In this document: in pieces, positions 54,086 through 64,000 of the stretch | Layout: every line of letters begins with the position of its first letter | Numbering within the stretch: the first letter of the stretch is position 1 | Source of the DNA: Palaemon carinicauda | Lineage: Eukaryota > Arthropoda > Malacostraca > Decapoda > Palaemonidae | Direction: 5' to 3' | Assembly: GCF_036898095.1 (NCBI RefSeq) | Contig: NC_090744.1 | Span: 11,300,420-11,364,419, forward strand | DNA: 64,000 nucleotides | Translations under genes and position numbers: made by a program | Notes under the pieces: generated by a model | Databases searched by the model: none | The model's input: the letters and a program-made list of their open reading frames with translations, nothing else | Told to the model about the DNA's origin: nothing

Positions 54086-57000
54086 TTAATTTCTTATGTG
54101 AGACAATGGTACTATTCTCTCATCCGTGGGTTGGGCTACGTTTTGAATTCTAAACCTATTGGCCGTTAATATTTCCAAAATGTTAAATGGGCCTTCAAAC
54201 TTAGGTGTTAGTTTATAGTTGAGCCCTTTTCTGACATTGATTTGAATATAGATGTTATCACCCACGGTATATGTTTTAGTTGGTTTCGCTATTTTATCAT
54301 GATTCCTTTTCATTATGATTTGTGATTCTTCTAAATTCTTTCGAAGGATATCATATCGACTTATACTTGCATTTATACATTCTTTTAAAGGATTTGATAG
54401 ATTAGTTGTAGGCGTTAATACATGGAAAGGTGTTCTAACTGGGGTACCATACAATGCTTCATGCGGTGACATTTTAATTGATATATGATATGAATGATTC
54501 AGAGTACTCAGTGCCGCCGGTATTGCAATATCCCAGTTGGGGTCTGATCCCCCTAGTGTTACCCTTAATATATTTAATATCTTCCTATTTGCTCTTTCCA
54601 CTAGCCCATTCGACTCTGGGTGATATATCATGGTATTAACCTTCTTTATGTTGAGGAATTCACACAATGAGATAAGAAAGTGATTATTAAATTCACCACC
54701 CGAGTCTGAGATTATCATGTGTGGAATTCCATGTTTACAAATGTAACACTCGTAAAACTTCCTAGCGCATTCAATCGCAGTTTTAGTTTTAAGCGCTATT
54801 AGTTCTGTATATCGAGTTAAAGCATCTATAATTACTAAGAGGTGCTTATTCCCTCTGTCTGACTCGTAAAATCCTGTTAACAAATCTAAATGTATTCTTT
54901 CAAAGGGTTGATTGGGAACAGGATAAGCTCCTAAGCTAACAGGTGTTTTCGTATGCCCTTTGTTTTCCTGACATGTGCGACAATTAGCTATGTGTCTTTT
55001 TATATCTGTAAGCATTGTATGCCAATAAAACAATGATTTGGCTTTCTGTGACATTAATGAGAACCCAGGGTGTCCATGTAATGGATTTGAATGCAACCAA
55101 TTCAGGACAGTGGAAACAAGTGAGTTTGGTACTACTACCTGGTCGTTAGTTACATGTGGTGTATTGCGGGTTTTCCTTGTCACAGTCCTACACAGAATAT
55201 TATCTTTGATTACATAATTCTGCTGCTTATACTTTATATATTCTTTTTCTTTATGATTGCCTTTCAAAGCATTTATAATTGTTTCTATTTTCTGATCTTT
55301 TCTTTGCTCAGTCTGTAACAATTCAGCACTCCAGCCTAAATCTTCTTGTTCAGATATTGTTTTTACAATAGGCATGGATGTTGATATATCTATTAATTCA
55401 GCTAAAGACTCCGTACAAGATGACACGGGGTTGCGTGATAATGCATCCGCAATGATATTTGCTTTCCCAGGTAAATACCCGATTCTTGCGCCAAAATCTT
55501 GAATGATTAAATGCCACCGAGTTCGTTTAGGGCTGTGATTGAAGCCTTTAAAGAACTCTGTTAGTGGTTTATGGTCAGTAAGAACCTTAACGGGATAACC
55601 GTAAATTATGAACTTAAAATGCACTAGCGAATTAACAATAGCTAGTCCTTCCTTGTCTATTACTGCATACTTACTTTCGGAAGTTCTCAATTTTCGAGAA
55701 TAGAAAGCTATCGGGAAAAACTGTTTATCATATTGCTGAAGCAATACCCCTCCTACTCCTAAGTCTGAGGCGTCTGTTGCAATGAAGAATTCCTTACCGA
55801 AGTCAGGAAATTTTAAGATAGGAGAACTACACAGTTCATCTTTCAAAGTATTAAACGCCTGTTGATGTTGCTCAGACCATATGAAATCTACGCCCTTCTT
55901 CGTAAGATCAGTTAAAGGAGCGGCTATTATTGAATAGTTGCGTATAAAACGCCTGTAATATCCACTACAACCCAGAAATTGCTGTATTCCCTTGACATTA
56001 GTAGGTATGGGAAAATTACGTATAGCCGACACCTTATCATGGACTACTTTAAGACCTTGGCTTGACACCATGAAACCCAAATATATTAATTCTGTTTTGA
56101 AAAATTCACACTTACTAATCTTTACCCTTAAGTTATGTTGTCTTAATCTCTGTAGTACTAGTTCTAACTTACGTAGATGTTCCTCTAAGGTGTTGGAAAA
56201 GATTACAAGATCATCCATATAGGCATGCAATATATCCCCTAACAAGTCTCCAAACACTATGTTAATCATTCTTGTAAATGTTATAGGAGCACAACGTAAA
56301 CCAAAAGGCATCCGTAAAAATTCATAATGTCCCCTGGCTGTGCTGAAGGCTGTGTATGGGATACTATCTTCTTCTAATGATATCTGGTGAAAGCCTTTAA
56401 GTAAGTCCAAACTGGTAAAATATTTATTCTGACCTAACAAAGACAAAATATCGTCAGTACATGGCACTGGGAATCGATCAGGGATCGTTTCCTCGTTTAG
56501 ACGACGAAAGTCGACGCAGATACGCCATGTTCGATCTTTTTTCGGTACAACTATTAAAGGAAAATTATAAGGGCTATTTGATTTTCTAATGACTCCTTCC
56601 TCTAACATTTTACCTACTTCATCATTTATTTCATTCTGGAATTTCATAGGGAGTCTGTACGAGGGTACATATATAATTTTCTGTTTGTCTTTTAACCTTA
56701 TTTGATGCTCGATCACATCTGTTTTCCCTAAGGATCCATCCGTAGTGGAAAAGACATCTGTATATTTATTTAAAAGTTCAAAAATTTTCTGCTGAATTTC
56801 TTCGTCTTGAATGTCCTTTCTGATTTTATTTTTAATAGATCGTAAAAGGGATTCATCCGCAACTGATTTAGAGTGATTGATTTCAGCAACGGTAAGAATA
56901 CGATGTTTATAAACTTCTACATCCAAGATATGTTGATTTTTGTGAATTACTAAAGTGTTATTTAAATGATTACAGACTTCGATATTACATTGCTGATGTG

Positions 57001-57805
57001 AGCCTACTGTATAAATAGCTTGTGTGACAGACAATCCGTTGGTTTTCAAAGTATCGGAAAGGATTAGTATTTCAGATCCCGGTAGTGTTTTCTTTATTTG
57101 CACTATTAAATTCGAAGGTATGTTTGGTTCGATATATTGCGTGCAAGATGATATTACGGGTGAACGAGAATTCTGCTGGGTCGCGTGTATTATTTCTTTA
57201 CTAGTGAGACAAGTTATTGGTTCTTCAACGTACGTTACGGTTACATTTGTCGTCTCCTTTTTATCCAAAACTGACTTTAAAGTATTAGAAGACTTATAGA
57301 ATTTCCCTTTGATATACACGCCGTGCTTTGCAGGAGCTAAGATAATGTTTTGATTTCCCATAGATGGGTATCCTATAATTACAGCTGGATACATATTAAT
57401 GTTTTTCACAACAACAAATGTATCGGCAAACGTGCGATTACCGACTCTGAACTGAATATGAGTTATGCCTATGACGTTTAATTCATTATTTCCTATACCT
57501 GAAAGTCTGATTCCTGATTTTTCAATCGGAAAGTTCGAAAACAACAAATGATGCGTCTTCAAATCCATAATATTACGTGGACTACCAGAGTCAAAAAATA
57601 ACGTAAAGGATTTGTGTTCTAAATTTACAGCATATAAGGTTGGCCGTAACTCATTTTGGCTTATTATTGTATGAATTCGTTGCAAATCTACGGGAGCATG
57701 CACTGTTTTACTTAATTCGGCCGTGTGTTTCATAGGAAAATCTATTGTCTCACAATTATCTGATAAAACATTAAATTGATTATTCAATACTATTGATGTT
57801 GACAT
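54086..57805 (-). CDS. pol: Pol polyprotein of the gypsy element (at least 1239 residues)
   Basis: Protease, reverse transcriptase, RNase H and integrase in Ty3/gypsy order. Protease active site 'FFDSGSPRN' (Asp about 72). Reverse transcriptase active site 'YMDDL' (about 528), after 'LLKGFHQISL' and 'FGLRCAPITFTRM'. RNase H 'ATDASDLGVGGVLLQ' (about 675). Integrase zinc region HX3HX..CX2C ('HGHPGFS' to 'CRTC', about 910-950). DDE core: Asp in 'IHLDLL', Asp in 'IISDSGG', and Glu in 'LVERANR', 35 residues after the second Asp. GPF motif near the C-terminus ('KFEGPFNILEI'); no chromodomain. The frame is open upstream of this ATG into the gag end, so translation is likely by -1 frameshift and the ATG may not be used. 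Confidence 0.95.
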   Translation of the reverse strand: MSTSIVLNNQFNVLSDNCETIDFPMKHTAELSKTVHAPVDLQRIHTIISQNELRPTLYAVNLEHKSFTLFFDSGSPRNIMDLKTHHLLFSNFPIEKSGIRLSGIGNNELNVIGITHIQFRVGNRTFADTFVVVKNINMYPAVIIGYPSMGNQNIILAPAKHGVYIKGKFYKSSNTLKSVLDKKETTNVTVTYVEEPITCLTSKEIIHATQQNSRSPVISSCTQYIEPNIPSNLIVQIKKTLPGSEILILSDTLKTNGLSVTQAIYTVGSHQQCNIEVCNHLNNTLVIHKNQHILDVEVYKHRILTVAEINHSKSVADESLLRSIKNKIRKDIQDEEIQQKIFELLNKYTDVFSTTDGSLGKTDVIEHQIRLKDKQKIIYVPSYRLPMKFQNEINDEVGKMLEEGVIRKSNSPYNFPLIVVPKKDRTWRICVDFRRLNEETIPDRFPVPCTDDILSLLGQNKYFTSLDLLKGFHQISLEEDSIPYTAFSTARGHYEFLRMPFGLRCAPITFTRMINIVFGDLLGDILHAYMDDLVIFSNTLEEHLRKLELVLQRLRQHNLRVKISKCEFFKTELIYLGFMVSSQGLKVVHDKVSAIRNFPIPTNVKGIQQFLGCSGYYRRFIRNYSIIAAPLTDLTKKGVDFIWSEQHQQAFNTLKDELCSSPILKFPDFGKEFFIATDASDLGVGGVLLQQYDKQFFPIAFYSRKLRTSESKYAVIDKEGLAIVNSLVHFKFIIYGYPVKVLTDHKPLTEFFKGFNHSPKRTRWHLIIQDFGARIGYLPGKANIIADALSRNPVSSCTESLAELIDISTSMPIVKTISEQEDLGWSAELLQTEQRKDQKIETIINALKGNHKEKEYIKYKQQNYVIKDNILCRTVTRKTRNTPHVTNDQVVVPNSLVSTVLNWLHSNPLHGHPGFSLMSQKAKSLFYWHTMLTDIKRHIANCRTCQENKGHTKTPVSLGAYPVPNQPFERIHLDLLTGFYESDRGNKHLLVIIDALTRYTELIALKTKTAIECARKFYECYICKHGIPHMIISDSGGEFNNHFLISLCEFLNIKKVNTMIYHPESNGLVERANRKILNILRVTLGGSDPNWDIAIPAALSTLNHSYHISIKMSPHEALYGTPVRTPFHVLTPTTNLSNPLKECINASISRYDILRKNLEESQIIMKRNHDKIAKPTKTYTVGDNIYIQINVRKGLNYKLTPKFEGPFNILEILTANRFRIQNVAQPTDERIVPLSHIRN

Positions 57806-57900
57806 AAATGACCTTGACCCAACATCACTCTCTTCCCCTCTAGAGTTAACTATGTGGTATTTGCTTTGCTCTGCACATTCTGAAAATTAGGCTGACTTTG
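57806..57900 (-). promoter_or_regulatory. gag-pol overlap, -1 frame relation
   Basis: The gag stop (TAG, 57850-57852) lies inside the open pol frame, which is -1 relative to gag and has no stop back to at least about 57890. No classic X XXY YYZ slippery heptamer was recognised; A-rich codons ('AGCAAAGCAAATACC') precede the stop. Confidence 0.6.
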
Positions 57901-59022
57901 CGAGGTCTGGTTTGACGGCCCAGGCTCAGCGATATTTGAAGAAGTGTTTGTTTGTTTCGGACTCTGAACTGCATTGACATTTTGTTGTTTCTTCTTATTG
58001 TTAAAATGAGGATTTTTCTTTTTATTTCCATATGGAATTGACTGTGGAATTGACTGTGTATTTCTAGGATATTGTTGTGTCTTACGCGCGTAACATTGAC
58101 TATAAGAATGTGATCCTGTGTTGTGAACTGAACAAAATTTCGTTCTACAGTCTGCGCTTATGTGACCTTGACGTTTGCAGTTGTAACACGTCACTCCCGC
58201 TACTGGATTATTAATTACGTTCACTGTTTGTGGTTTTGTTTCATTCTTAGCAAAAACTTGAGTTAACACGGGATCGAGATCTGGACACTTGGACATGTGC
58301 TTCTTTATCTGTTTATAGACATCCAATTCCGTACTTGCAGGCATTAACTTCTTATCAAAGCACCGCACTAAAGCTTCAGGCAACATAAGTGTCATGCAAG
58401 TTAAATACATTAATCGTAAAAAATCTTTCACGGAGATATTATCGTTAGTAACCCAAGTGGAATTACCTAAAATGTCCTGATATTCGTTAAGCCTATCAGC
58501 TATGAGAGCTGCTCTCTCAACAACATTAAGCCGATTCATAGTGGCTTGATTAAGTGTATTTCGTAACGTTAACACCACATCCAAAGCTTCCTCACCCCCA
58601 TAGATCGCGCGTAACCTAACTTTGAAATCATCCCAAGTAACTGCTTCCTGAAATGAAACACCTCTTAAATACGCACTCGCATCCCCCTTAGAAAAATCTA
58701 TAAAACTTTTAGCTTCTTGTAATTGTACAAAAGGATCTACGATTTGTTTGGCATTTAAATGGGCATCAACGGATGAAATCCATGACTCCACATTTTGTGG
58801 CAAGAACCCGTTGACACGGCCTTGAAAAGGAAGGATTGCTGACCTGGCATTTACAAGCGTCACAATTGGAGGAGGATTAGCCTGGCCTACACCACTAGGT
58901 CCAGGGGTAGGGCTGACAGGAGGAGCCATGACTGCTGTATTCTTTTTTTTTCTATCTCTTTGACCCCTTTCAATCCTATCAAAATATCTATATGAGTACA
59001 GACGCCCACTGCGTAAACTCAT
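57850..59022 (-). CDS. gag: Gag of the gypsy element (390 residues)
   Basis: Structural protein of the particle. Begins 'MSLRSGRLYSYRYFDR'; the middle helical part ('VESWISSVDAHLNAKQ', 'FIDFSKGDASAYLRG') is of the retrotransposon gag capsid type. One zinc knuckle 'CYNCKRQGHISADC' (CX2CX4HX4C, about residues 278-291) is followed by further Cys/His ('CSVHNTGSHSYSQC'), and an Asn/Gln/Ser-rich basic tail is typical of nucleocapsids. Intact frame with an ATG start about 700 nt inside the 5' LTR. Confidence 0.93.
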   Translation of the reverse strand: MSLRSGRLYSYRYFDRIERGQRDRKKKNTAVMAPPVSPTPGPSGVGQANPPPIVTLVNARSAILPFQGRVNGFLPQNVESWISSVDAHLNAKQIVDPFVQLQEAKSFIDFSKGDASAYLRGVSFQEAVTWDDFKVRLRAIYGGEEALDVVLTLRNTLNQATMNRLNVVERAALIADRLNEYQDILGNSTWVTNDNISVKDFLRLMYLTCMTLMLPEALVRCFDKKLMPASTELDVYKQIKKHMSKCPDLDPVLTQVFAKNETKPQTVNVINNPVAGVTCYNCKRQGHISADCRTKFCSVHNTGSHSYSQCYARKTQQYPRNTQSIPQSIPYGNKKKNPHFNNKKKQQNVNAVQSPKQTNTSSNIAEPGPSNQTSQSQPNFQNVQSKANTT

Positions 59023-59727
59023 ATGTATAATAAAATTCCCCCAACAATGTTACTAATCCCAATACATTTCCCCCCAAGAGTTTATGAAAGAAAAAGGAAT
59101 TAGCACAAAGAAAGAAAAATTCTAAATGAGAATTCGGAGTTTCTTATAACAAAGTTTAGGAATTCACTCACCCCAGTAATAATTGACTAACGACTTGTGA
59201 TAACTACACTTCACTGCACAAACTGAAATGAATACAAAATCTTTGTACTTAGCTTATATATGAAGTCGAGTCGTCTCTCTCTCTCTCTCTCTTGATGTTT
59301 TGTTAGCGATGTCTCGTTCTAGTTTCTTGTAGAATGTAGGTCTTCCTGGATATGTTTTGCAATAGTTGAATGCCAGTCCTTGGGTTTCCTAGGATGTTGA
59401 TTGAAGATTCTATTTGTATACTAACATATGTTGGTGTTAGCATTTCCGTTGGACTTAGTCAAAATTGTAGATTTTTGTAGATAGTTCTGAGTTCTTGAAG
59501 ATCTTTATCAGGTATTACAGCTTTTATTTTGAAGTCTTGAAGATCATTCTTTGGTTTTACAGCTTTTATGTTGAAGTCTTGAAGATATATCTCTGGTTTT
59601 ACAGCTATTTATTTTGAAGTCTTGAAGATATTTCTCTAATTCTTAGAGTTTAATCGCTGTCTTTGAGTTTAATCGCTGCCTTAGAGTTTAACCGCTGTCT
59701 TTGAGTTTAATCGCTGCCACCATTTAT
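59023..59727 (-). promoter_or_regulatory. Leader and primer binding site of the gypsy element, with tandem repeats
   Basis: On the minus strand the LTR is followed, after ATAA, by 'TGGTGGCAGCG' (RC of 59713-59723), matching the 3' end of a tRNA-Leu as primer. 59637-59723 is about four copies of a 19-22-bp unit 'TTTGAGTTTAATCGCTG'. 59505-59640 has three copies of 'GGTTTTACAGCTTTTATTTTG.AGTCTTGAAGAT'. A (CT)n tract lies at 59272-59293. Confidence 0.75.
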
Positions 59728-60182
59728 TGGTGTGCTACTGTCTTAAGCACACATTTGAGTATGAGTTGTTTTCAAATGTATTTGAATGGTTTACTGAACA
59801 CATTTTAGTAGTTTTTAAGTTTTATTGTGAATAACAACTGAGTTAAACATCTCCATCACTGGAGGAAGCTGTGTTGGTCCACATGACCAATTCTGGTGAA
59901 GTTTAGATATGAACTGAACAAATTACTGATATCCCAAAAATCGTACACTTGCTTTAATTTGGATAAGTGACGGAATCGGAAGACACCTGCATCCGGTGAC
60001 GTCACAAACTTTCACACGAAGAGTTAATGTGTTGACACTAAGAAAGAATGACAACTTAGCATCTTACATCCTGTACACAATTTGAGTTGACCATAGCAAA
60101 TCTCACGGCCAGCTCTTCCAACCAACATGACATATTACGTCATTTGTTTTAAACATGTAATATTACTATTCTAAATATTACA
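59728..60182 (-). repeat. 5' LTR of the gypsy element
   Basis: 455 bp; I found no difference from 51099-51553 on reading them side by side. Promoter side in the coding sense. Confidence 0.95.
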
Positions 60183-60275
60183 TATATAGTCAGTCTCTAG
60201 GGCATTGCCCTGCTTGCTAGGGCAATGCCACCATCCCCTGCCTTTGCCATTCATGAGTAACCTCTAAACCTGGCT
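60183..60275 (+). mobile_element. tRNA-derived SINE (family 1), copy 5, right part
   Basis: Continues 'TATATAGTCAGTCTCTAGGGC...CCATTCATGAGTAACC' after the gypsy insertion; the TATAT repeated at the junction is the target duplication. Confidence 0.88.
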
Positions 60276-60845
60276 CACCTCACTCGCTATTTACCATCTC
60301 CTTGCTCCTCTGTACTGGCAAACGATAAGCGTCATACTCCGCACATTAGCCATGCGGCCAAGTATCTTAGCAGACAAACCTCCGATTACTCAACCACCTC
60401 TACGCTACCCGATTACAGTTCATAATTCTATCTTTTCAACCTTTCATGACACTATAATTAATTCCACTTAACAGAAAATGATGGACATACCTGTGTATTT
60501 CAACTTAAAAATTTTATGGGAAGAAACATGTCGTCAAACTAACTCCAAAACAGCTATTGAAGATATGGTACAGGTTAGGTTAGGATTGGTTAGGTCTGAT
60601 ACCCGAGACTATCGACCTTTAAGGCTGGTGAATCTCTTTGCAATAGCAATAATGATCATTCGTTTAAATCAAACCACAATATAAATATTAACTTGGCATG
60701 GAAAACGGTATAAACCCATTTTCTACTCATTAGCATTGAACTATATTTTTACCAATTTCTATATTCAACAAATTTCCAATGATTTAAAACAGAACCGTAG
60801 AATCCTAATTCATACAACGATTACTTATCTACTTAAATTCCCGGT
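60276..60845. other. AT-rich sequence, nothing assigned
   Basis: A short plus frame at 60478-60684 contains 'VQVRLGLVRSDTRDYRPL', probably chance. No repeat recognised. Confidence 0.4.
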
Positions 60846-60849
60846 ATTT

Positions 60850-61790
60850 TTGTAGTGAATTACATGGCAATGTAACCTAGGAAAAAAACTACTGTTTCTA
60901 ATAGAAAAAATTACGCTCTCTTCAAAAATGACACTCGTTTCCGTCGCAAATGAATAGTTTCAGAAATATATATACATCTATATCCTACGATAATGGGGGA
61001 CCCCCAGTGGGAACTCGGGGTTTTGGGTGGGGAAAACATACTGGGGAAACGAAATATAATTGTTTTCCTATAGTAAATAACATGAATTAAGCGAATTTGA
61101 TGTTCAATTCAATCGGAAACAAACAGATCAACCAATTCGGATAACTTTGAGATGCACGGTGTCACTTCTCTTACGAACGAACGATAACATTAGCAACGTT
61201 ACCAATAATACACAGTTACCAACGTTGACGTATGGTACACAGAGTTACCAACGGCACGTTGATATTACTAAAGATAGTAATGATAGATATTTCCATATAT
61301 TAAATAATTTCTCCATATAAGTTTTACCCAATATATAAAAAGTACAAAAAAGGCACAGAACCTAACAAACCCACCTAACCTAGCCTAGTAGTATGACAGG
61401 TCACAAAATAACATTTGATCTACATCGGACGTTGGCAGCACTGGTTACTGTAGTTTTTCATGACACAATCTTTGTAACAGCACCTCCAAAGTTTATCCAG
61501 ATATACTGTTTTGTATTTTCCTCCTGTTATAATACATTCAAGAAGGTAATGTATAGAGAAGAAAAGGCTTGTTTTACGTTTATATATCGAATCTCCAGTA
61601 TGTTTTCCCCACCCAAAACCCCGAGTTCCCACTGGGGGTCCCCATTATCGGAGGATATAGTTGTATATATATTTCTGAAACTATTCATTTGCGACGGGAA
61701 CGAGTGTTATTTTCGAAGAGAGCGTAATTTTTCCTATAAGAAAAAGTATTTTTTTCCTAGGTTACGCCCTGTAATACACTAAAATGAAAC
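60850..61790. repeat. Foldback element with arms of about 185 bp
   Basis: Left arm about 60855-61045, right arm about 61600-61785, reverse complements at roughly 90 percent. Shared blocks are 'GTAACCTAGGAAAAAAA', 'AAATGAATAGTTTCAGAAAT', 'CCCAGTGGGAACTCGGGG' and 'GTGGGGAAAACATACTGG'. The 550-bp middle has no open frame of note. Parts recur at 48960-49060 ('GGGGGACCCCAGTG') and 62955-63035 ('AGAGCGTAATTTTTCCTATA'), so it is a dispersed, probably non-autonomous family. Confidence 0.8.
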
Positions 61791-63120
61791 CCCACTGGTA
61801 GGCCAAGTGACCCCATACTGCAAATGGTAAAATACCTGAAGTTTGTATTAAACAAAAATTACGAAATTGCACAGTATATGACATTTAACTTATACAAATA
61901 TACGAAACTGAAATTTACAGGGCCTATTCATAAATTAGGCATAATTTCCAAATCCAAAAGATGCCGGTCAAATAGTACGGTTATCAGTACAGGTGTAAAT
62001 AATTGATTTGGGTTAATTTTGTTCGAGCTGTTGAATATTTGCAAAAAAATTAATAAAACACGTTAAAATTTCGTACAAATGTGATATATTAAACCCCAAA
62101 ATGGCCTATTCAAATTTCGATTTGACTCTTTAGCCATATTGGCTTCTTGGGTTCCTGGGTTTATGTTCATTTTCATGCAAACTACCACAATTACATGATA
62201 ATATTAATTACCGGTAATTAGCCACCTTATCTCAGTTACAATGACGTTTGTGCTAGAGTTTTTACTTACATTTTAACCTCAGCAGGATGGCGATAACCCT
62301 TTTCTGCAAGGGAAAGTGCCGGGGAAATCTTGCCAGTCTTACTCCAAGCTGGATCTTATTTCGTAGTTTTCTCCCGGCTATAATTAACCTCCAGCATAGT
62401 TGATCTTGTATAATTCCTTTACACTAAAGGGGGATTCACTTTTGGGGCCTTATGAATGGACCCAGATATAAAGAAGCTGCAAAAATTCACTTATAGAGAC
62501 TTTTAACACCATAACACAGCAGGGATGTTGTAGCCGTCCTTGCAATGTTGCCAGATAGATCATGGGTTAGTGTAAAAATCCCCAAAACAACCAAAAAAAA
62601 TCCCCATTTCCACAAATATATTTTCTTATGATCATGTAGGCTTTCCTCGTATAGAAATTACTCACCATACTTCATATAGAGTGTAAGTAAACTAATTGTA
62701 ACAATATGAAGATTTACTAATTTTTGTTTCTTCTTCATGGAAATTTGTAGAGTATCCGCATGACATCCAAAATCCCCAAATCTAGGGATAAATTCCTATA
62801 TCTGGCAACACTGCTTGCAATGTTGTCAGGTGGGTTAGTCTAAAAATCCCAAAAAACTCGTGATAAAAAAAGTTATATTGTATTACAAGGTGTGATTTTG
62901 AACAGAAAATTTATTTTCCTACAGTAAATAACGTTATTTAACCGAATTGGACCTTCAGAGAGCGTAATTTTTCCTATAAGAAAAAAGTATTTTTTTCCCC
63001 TAGGTCACATTGCCCTGTAATACACTACAATAATACCCAAGTATTAATAAAGCGTAGCACCAACAGCATTATCTTTTCTTTGTATCTAGTGTACGTGACC
63101 CGTCAATATTGACGGCTAAA
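61791..63120. other. AT-rich sequence with repeat fragments
   Basis: Includes a diverged pair around 62535-62620 and 62805-62860 ('GCAATGTTG.CAG.T.G...GGGTTAGT.TAAAAATCCC') and the foldback arm fragment at 62955-63035. No coding signal. Confidence 0.5.
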
Positions 63121-63214
63121 TACTTATGCAGTATGTGCACACATACATCCCCTCTCACCAGAGTATAACTACTTCCTCTCCCCCCTACCCAAGAGATGGG
63201 GAGAAACCAATTAG

Positions 63215-63370
<156 letters not shown>

Positions 63371-63377
63371 GGTTAAT

Positions 63378-64000
63378 TATTATTATTATTACTATCCAAG
63401 CTACAACCCTAGTTGAAAAAGCAAGATGCTATAAGCCCAGGGGCTCCAACAGGGAAAAATAGCCCAGTGAGGAAAGGAAATAAGGAAATAAATAAATGAA
63501 GAGAACAAATTAACAATAAATCATTCTAAAAATAGTAACAACGTCAAAACAGACATGTCATATATAAACTATTAACAGCATCAAAAACAAATATGTCATA
63601 AATAAACTATAAAAAGACTAATGTCTGCCTGGTCAACAAAAAAGCATTTGCTCCAACTTTGAACTTTTGAAGATCTACTGATTCAACCACCCGATTAGGA
63701 AGATCATTCCACAACTTGGTAACAGCTGGAATAAAACTTCTAGAGTACTGCGTAGTATTGAGCCTCGTGATGGAGAAGGCCTGGCTATTAGAATTAACTG
63801 CCTGTCTAGTATTACGAACAGGATAGAATTGTCCAGGGAGATCTGAATGTAAAGGATGGTCAGAGTTATGAAAAATCTTATGCAACATGCATAATGAACT
63901 AATTGAACGACGGTGCCAGAGATTAATATCTAGATCAGGAATAAGAAATTTAATAGACCTTAAGTTTCTGTCCAACAAATTAAGATGAGAATCAGCAGCT
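63378..64000 (-). pseudogene. LINE 3' end, same family as 47400-48440, cut by the window edge
   Basis: From right to left: C-terminal frame of 124 codons (63607-63978) with 'DRNLRSIKFLIPDLDINLWH', 'HNSDHPLHSDLPGQFYPV' and 'SFIPAVTKLWNDLPNRVVES'. A 3' untranslated part follows, then the tail with 'GGGCTTATAGCATCTTGC' and (AAT)n (63378-63400). The frame is unbroken here, unlike the plus-strand copy, so it is the better reference for the family. The catalytic part lies outside the window. Confidence 0.85.

Larger units (their letters stand above)
51099..60182 (-). mobile_element. Complete Ty3/gypsy env-bearing (errantivirus-like) retrotransposon, 9084 bp
   Basis: LTRs 51099-51553 and 59728-60182, both 455 bp, read as identical, starting TG and ending CA on both strands. 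Flanked by a 5-bp TATAT duplication (51094-51098, 60183-60187). Minus-strand order is gag (57850-59022), pol (54086-57805), env (52285-53988), all open. The primer site lies 4 nt inside the 5' LTR. Identity of the LTRs and intact frames imply a recent insertion, into a SINE. Gene order plus env matches insect errantiviruses; the exact clade needs a tree. Confidence 0.95.

Noticed and set aside
61393..61782. 129-residue plus frame as a host gene
   Set aside because: It runs across the right arm of the foldback element and has no recognisable domain.

Overview
This is a repeat-dominated eukaryotic window with no complete host gene that I can defend. Very dense long microsatellites, a LINE/SINE tail of the form '...TTCCAACTAGGGTTGTAGCTTGG(AAT)n', several tRNA-derived SINE copies, env-bearing Ty3/gypsy sequence and abundant DIRS-like tyrosine-recombinase retrotransposons point to an arthropod. 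My best guess is a decapod crustacean of the shrimp kind; this is inferred from repeat style, not proven. A 500-base run of N (13294-13793) shows it is a scaffolded draft assembly.

Layout. 1-13 kb: AT-rich intergenic DNA with microsatellites, fragments of three repeat families (a non-autonomous element with a LINE tail, a 'GAGTGCAGACCTCCGCC' family, a tRNA-SINE) and a large hairpin made of two opposed copies of one repeat. 13-18.4 kb: a strongly spliced-looking microexon, the assembly gap, then decayed LINE-like sequence. 18.4-34.0 kb: three elements inside each other. A TTAA-flanked piggyBac-type MITE (18413-34029) is split by an old DIRS-like element (18514-33828), whose right terminal repeat is split by a younger DIRS-like element (27240-33779). 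The old element carries a 5S rRNA-derived segment and a GC-rich higher-order minisatellite that stays open as one reading frame. 35.6-36.6 kb: one exon-like piece with a 17-residue duplication, a zero-length AG|GT splice junction, and an unsplit copy of the same MITE. 37.0-43.4 kb: a second DIRS-like element of the younger type, with an intact-looking tyrosine recombinase frame but a deleted reverse transcriptase palm and a decayed gag. 43.9-48.5 kb: a second SINE family, a LINE 3' fragment and unassigned sequence. 49.4-50.4 kb: a Merlin-type (ISXO2/IS1595-like) transposase pseudogene that still keeps a spliced last exon. 51099-60182: a complete Ty3/gypsy element with gag, pol and env on the minus strand, 455-bp LTRs that read as identical, and a 5-bp target duplication, sitting inside a tRNA-SINE. 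60.2-64 kb: the rest of that SINE, a long foldback repeat, a CA/TA microsatellite and a LINE 3' end that runs off the window.

How the parts work together: the three DIRS-like elements share one plan. The coding strand is minus, gag comes first, then reverse transcriptase/RNase H overlapping a tyrosine recombinase. Terminal repeats are inverted, and next to the 3' terminal repeat lies an internal complementary region equal to the joined outer ends, as needed for circular DNA replication in this order. The gypsy element is the only one that looks recently active; its env is likely made from a spliced RNA, as in insect errantiviruses.
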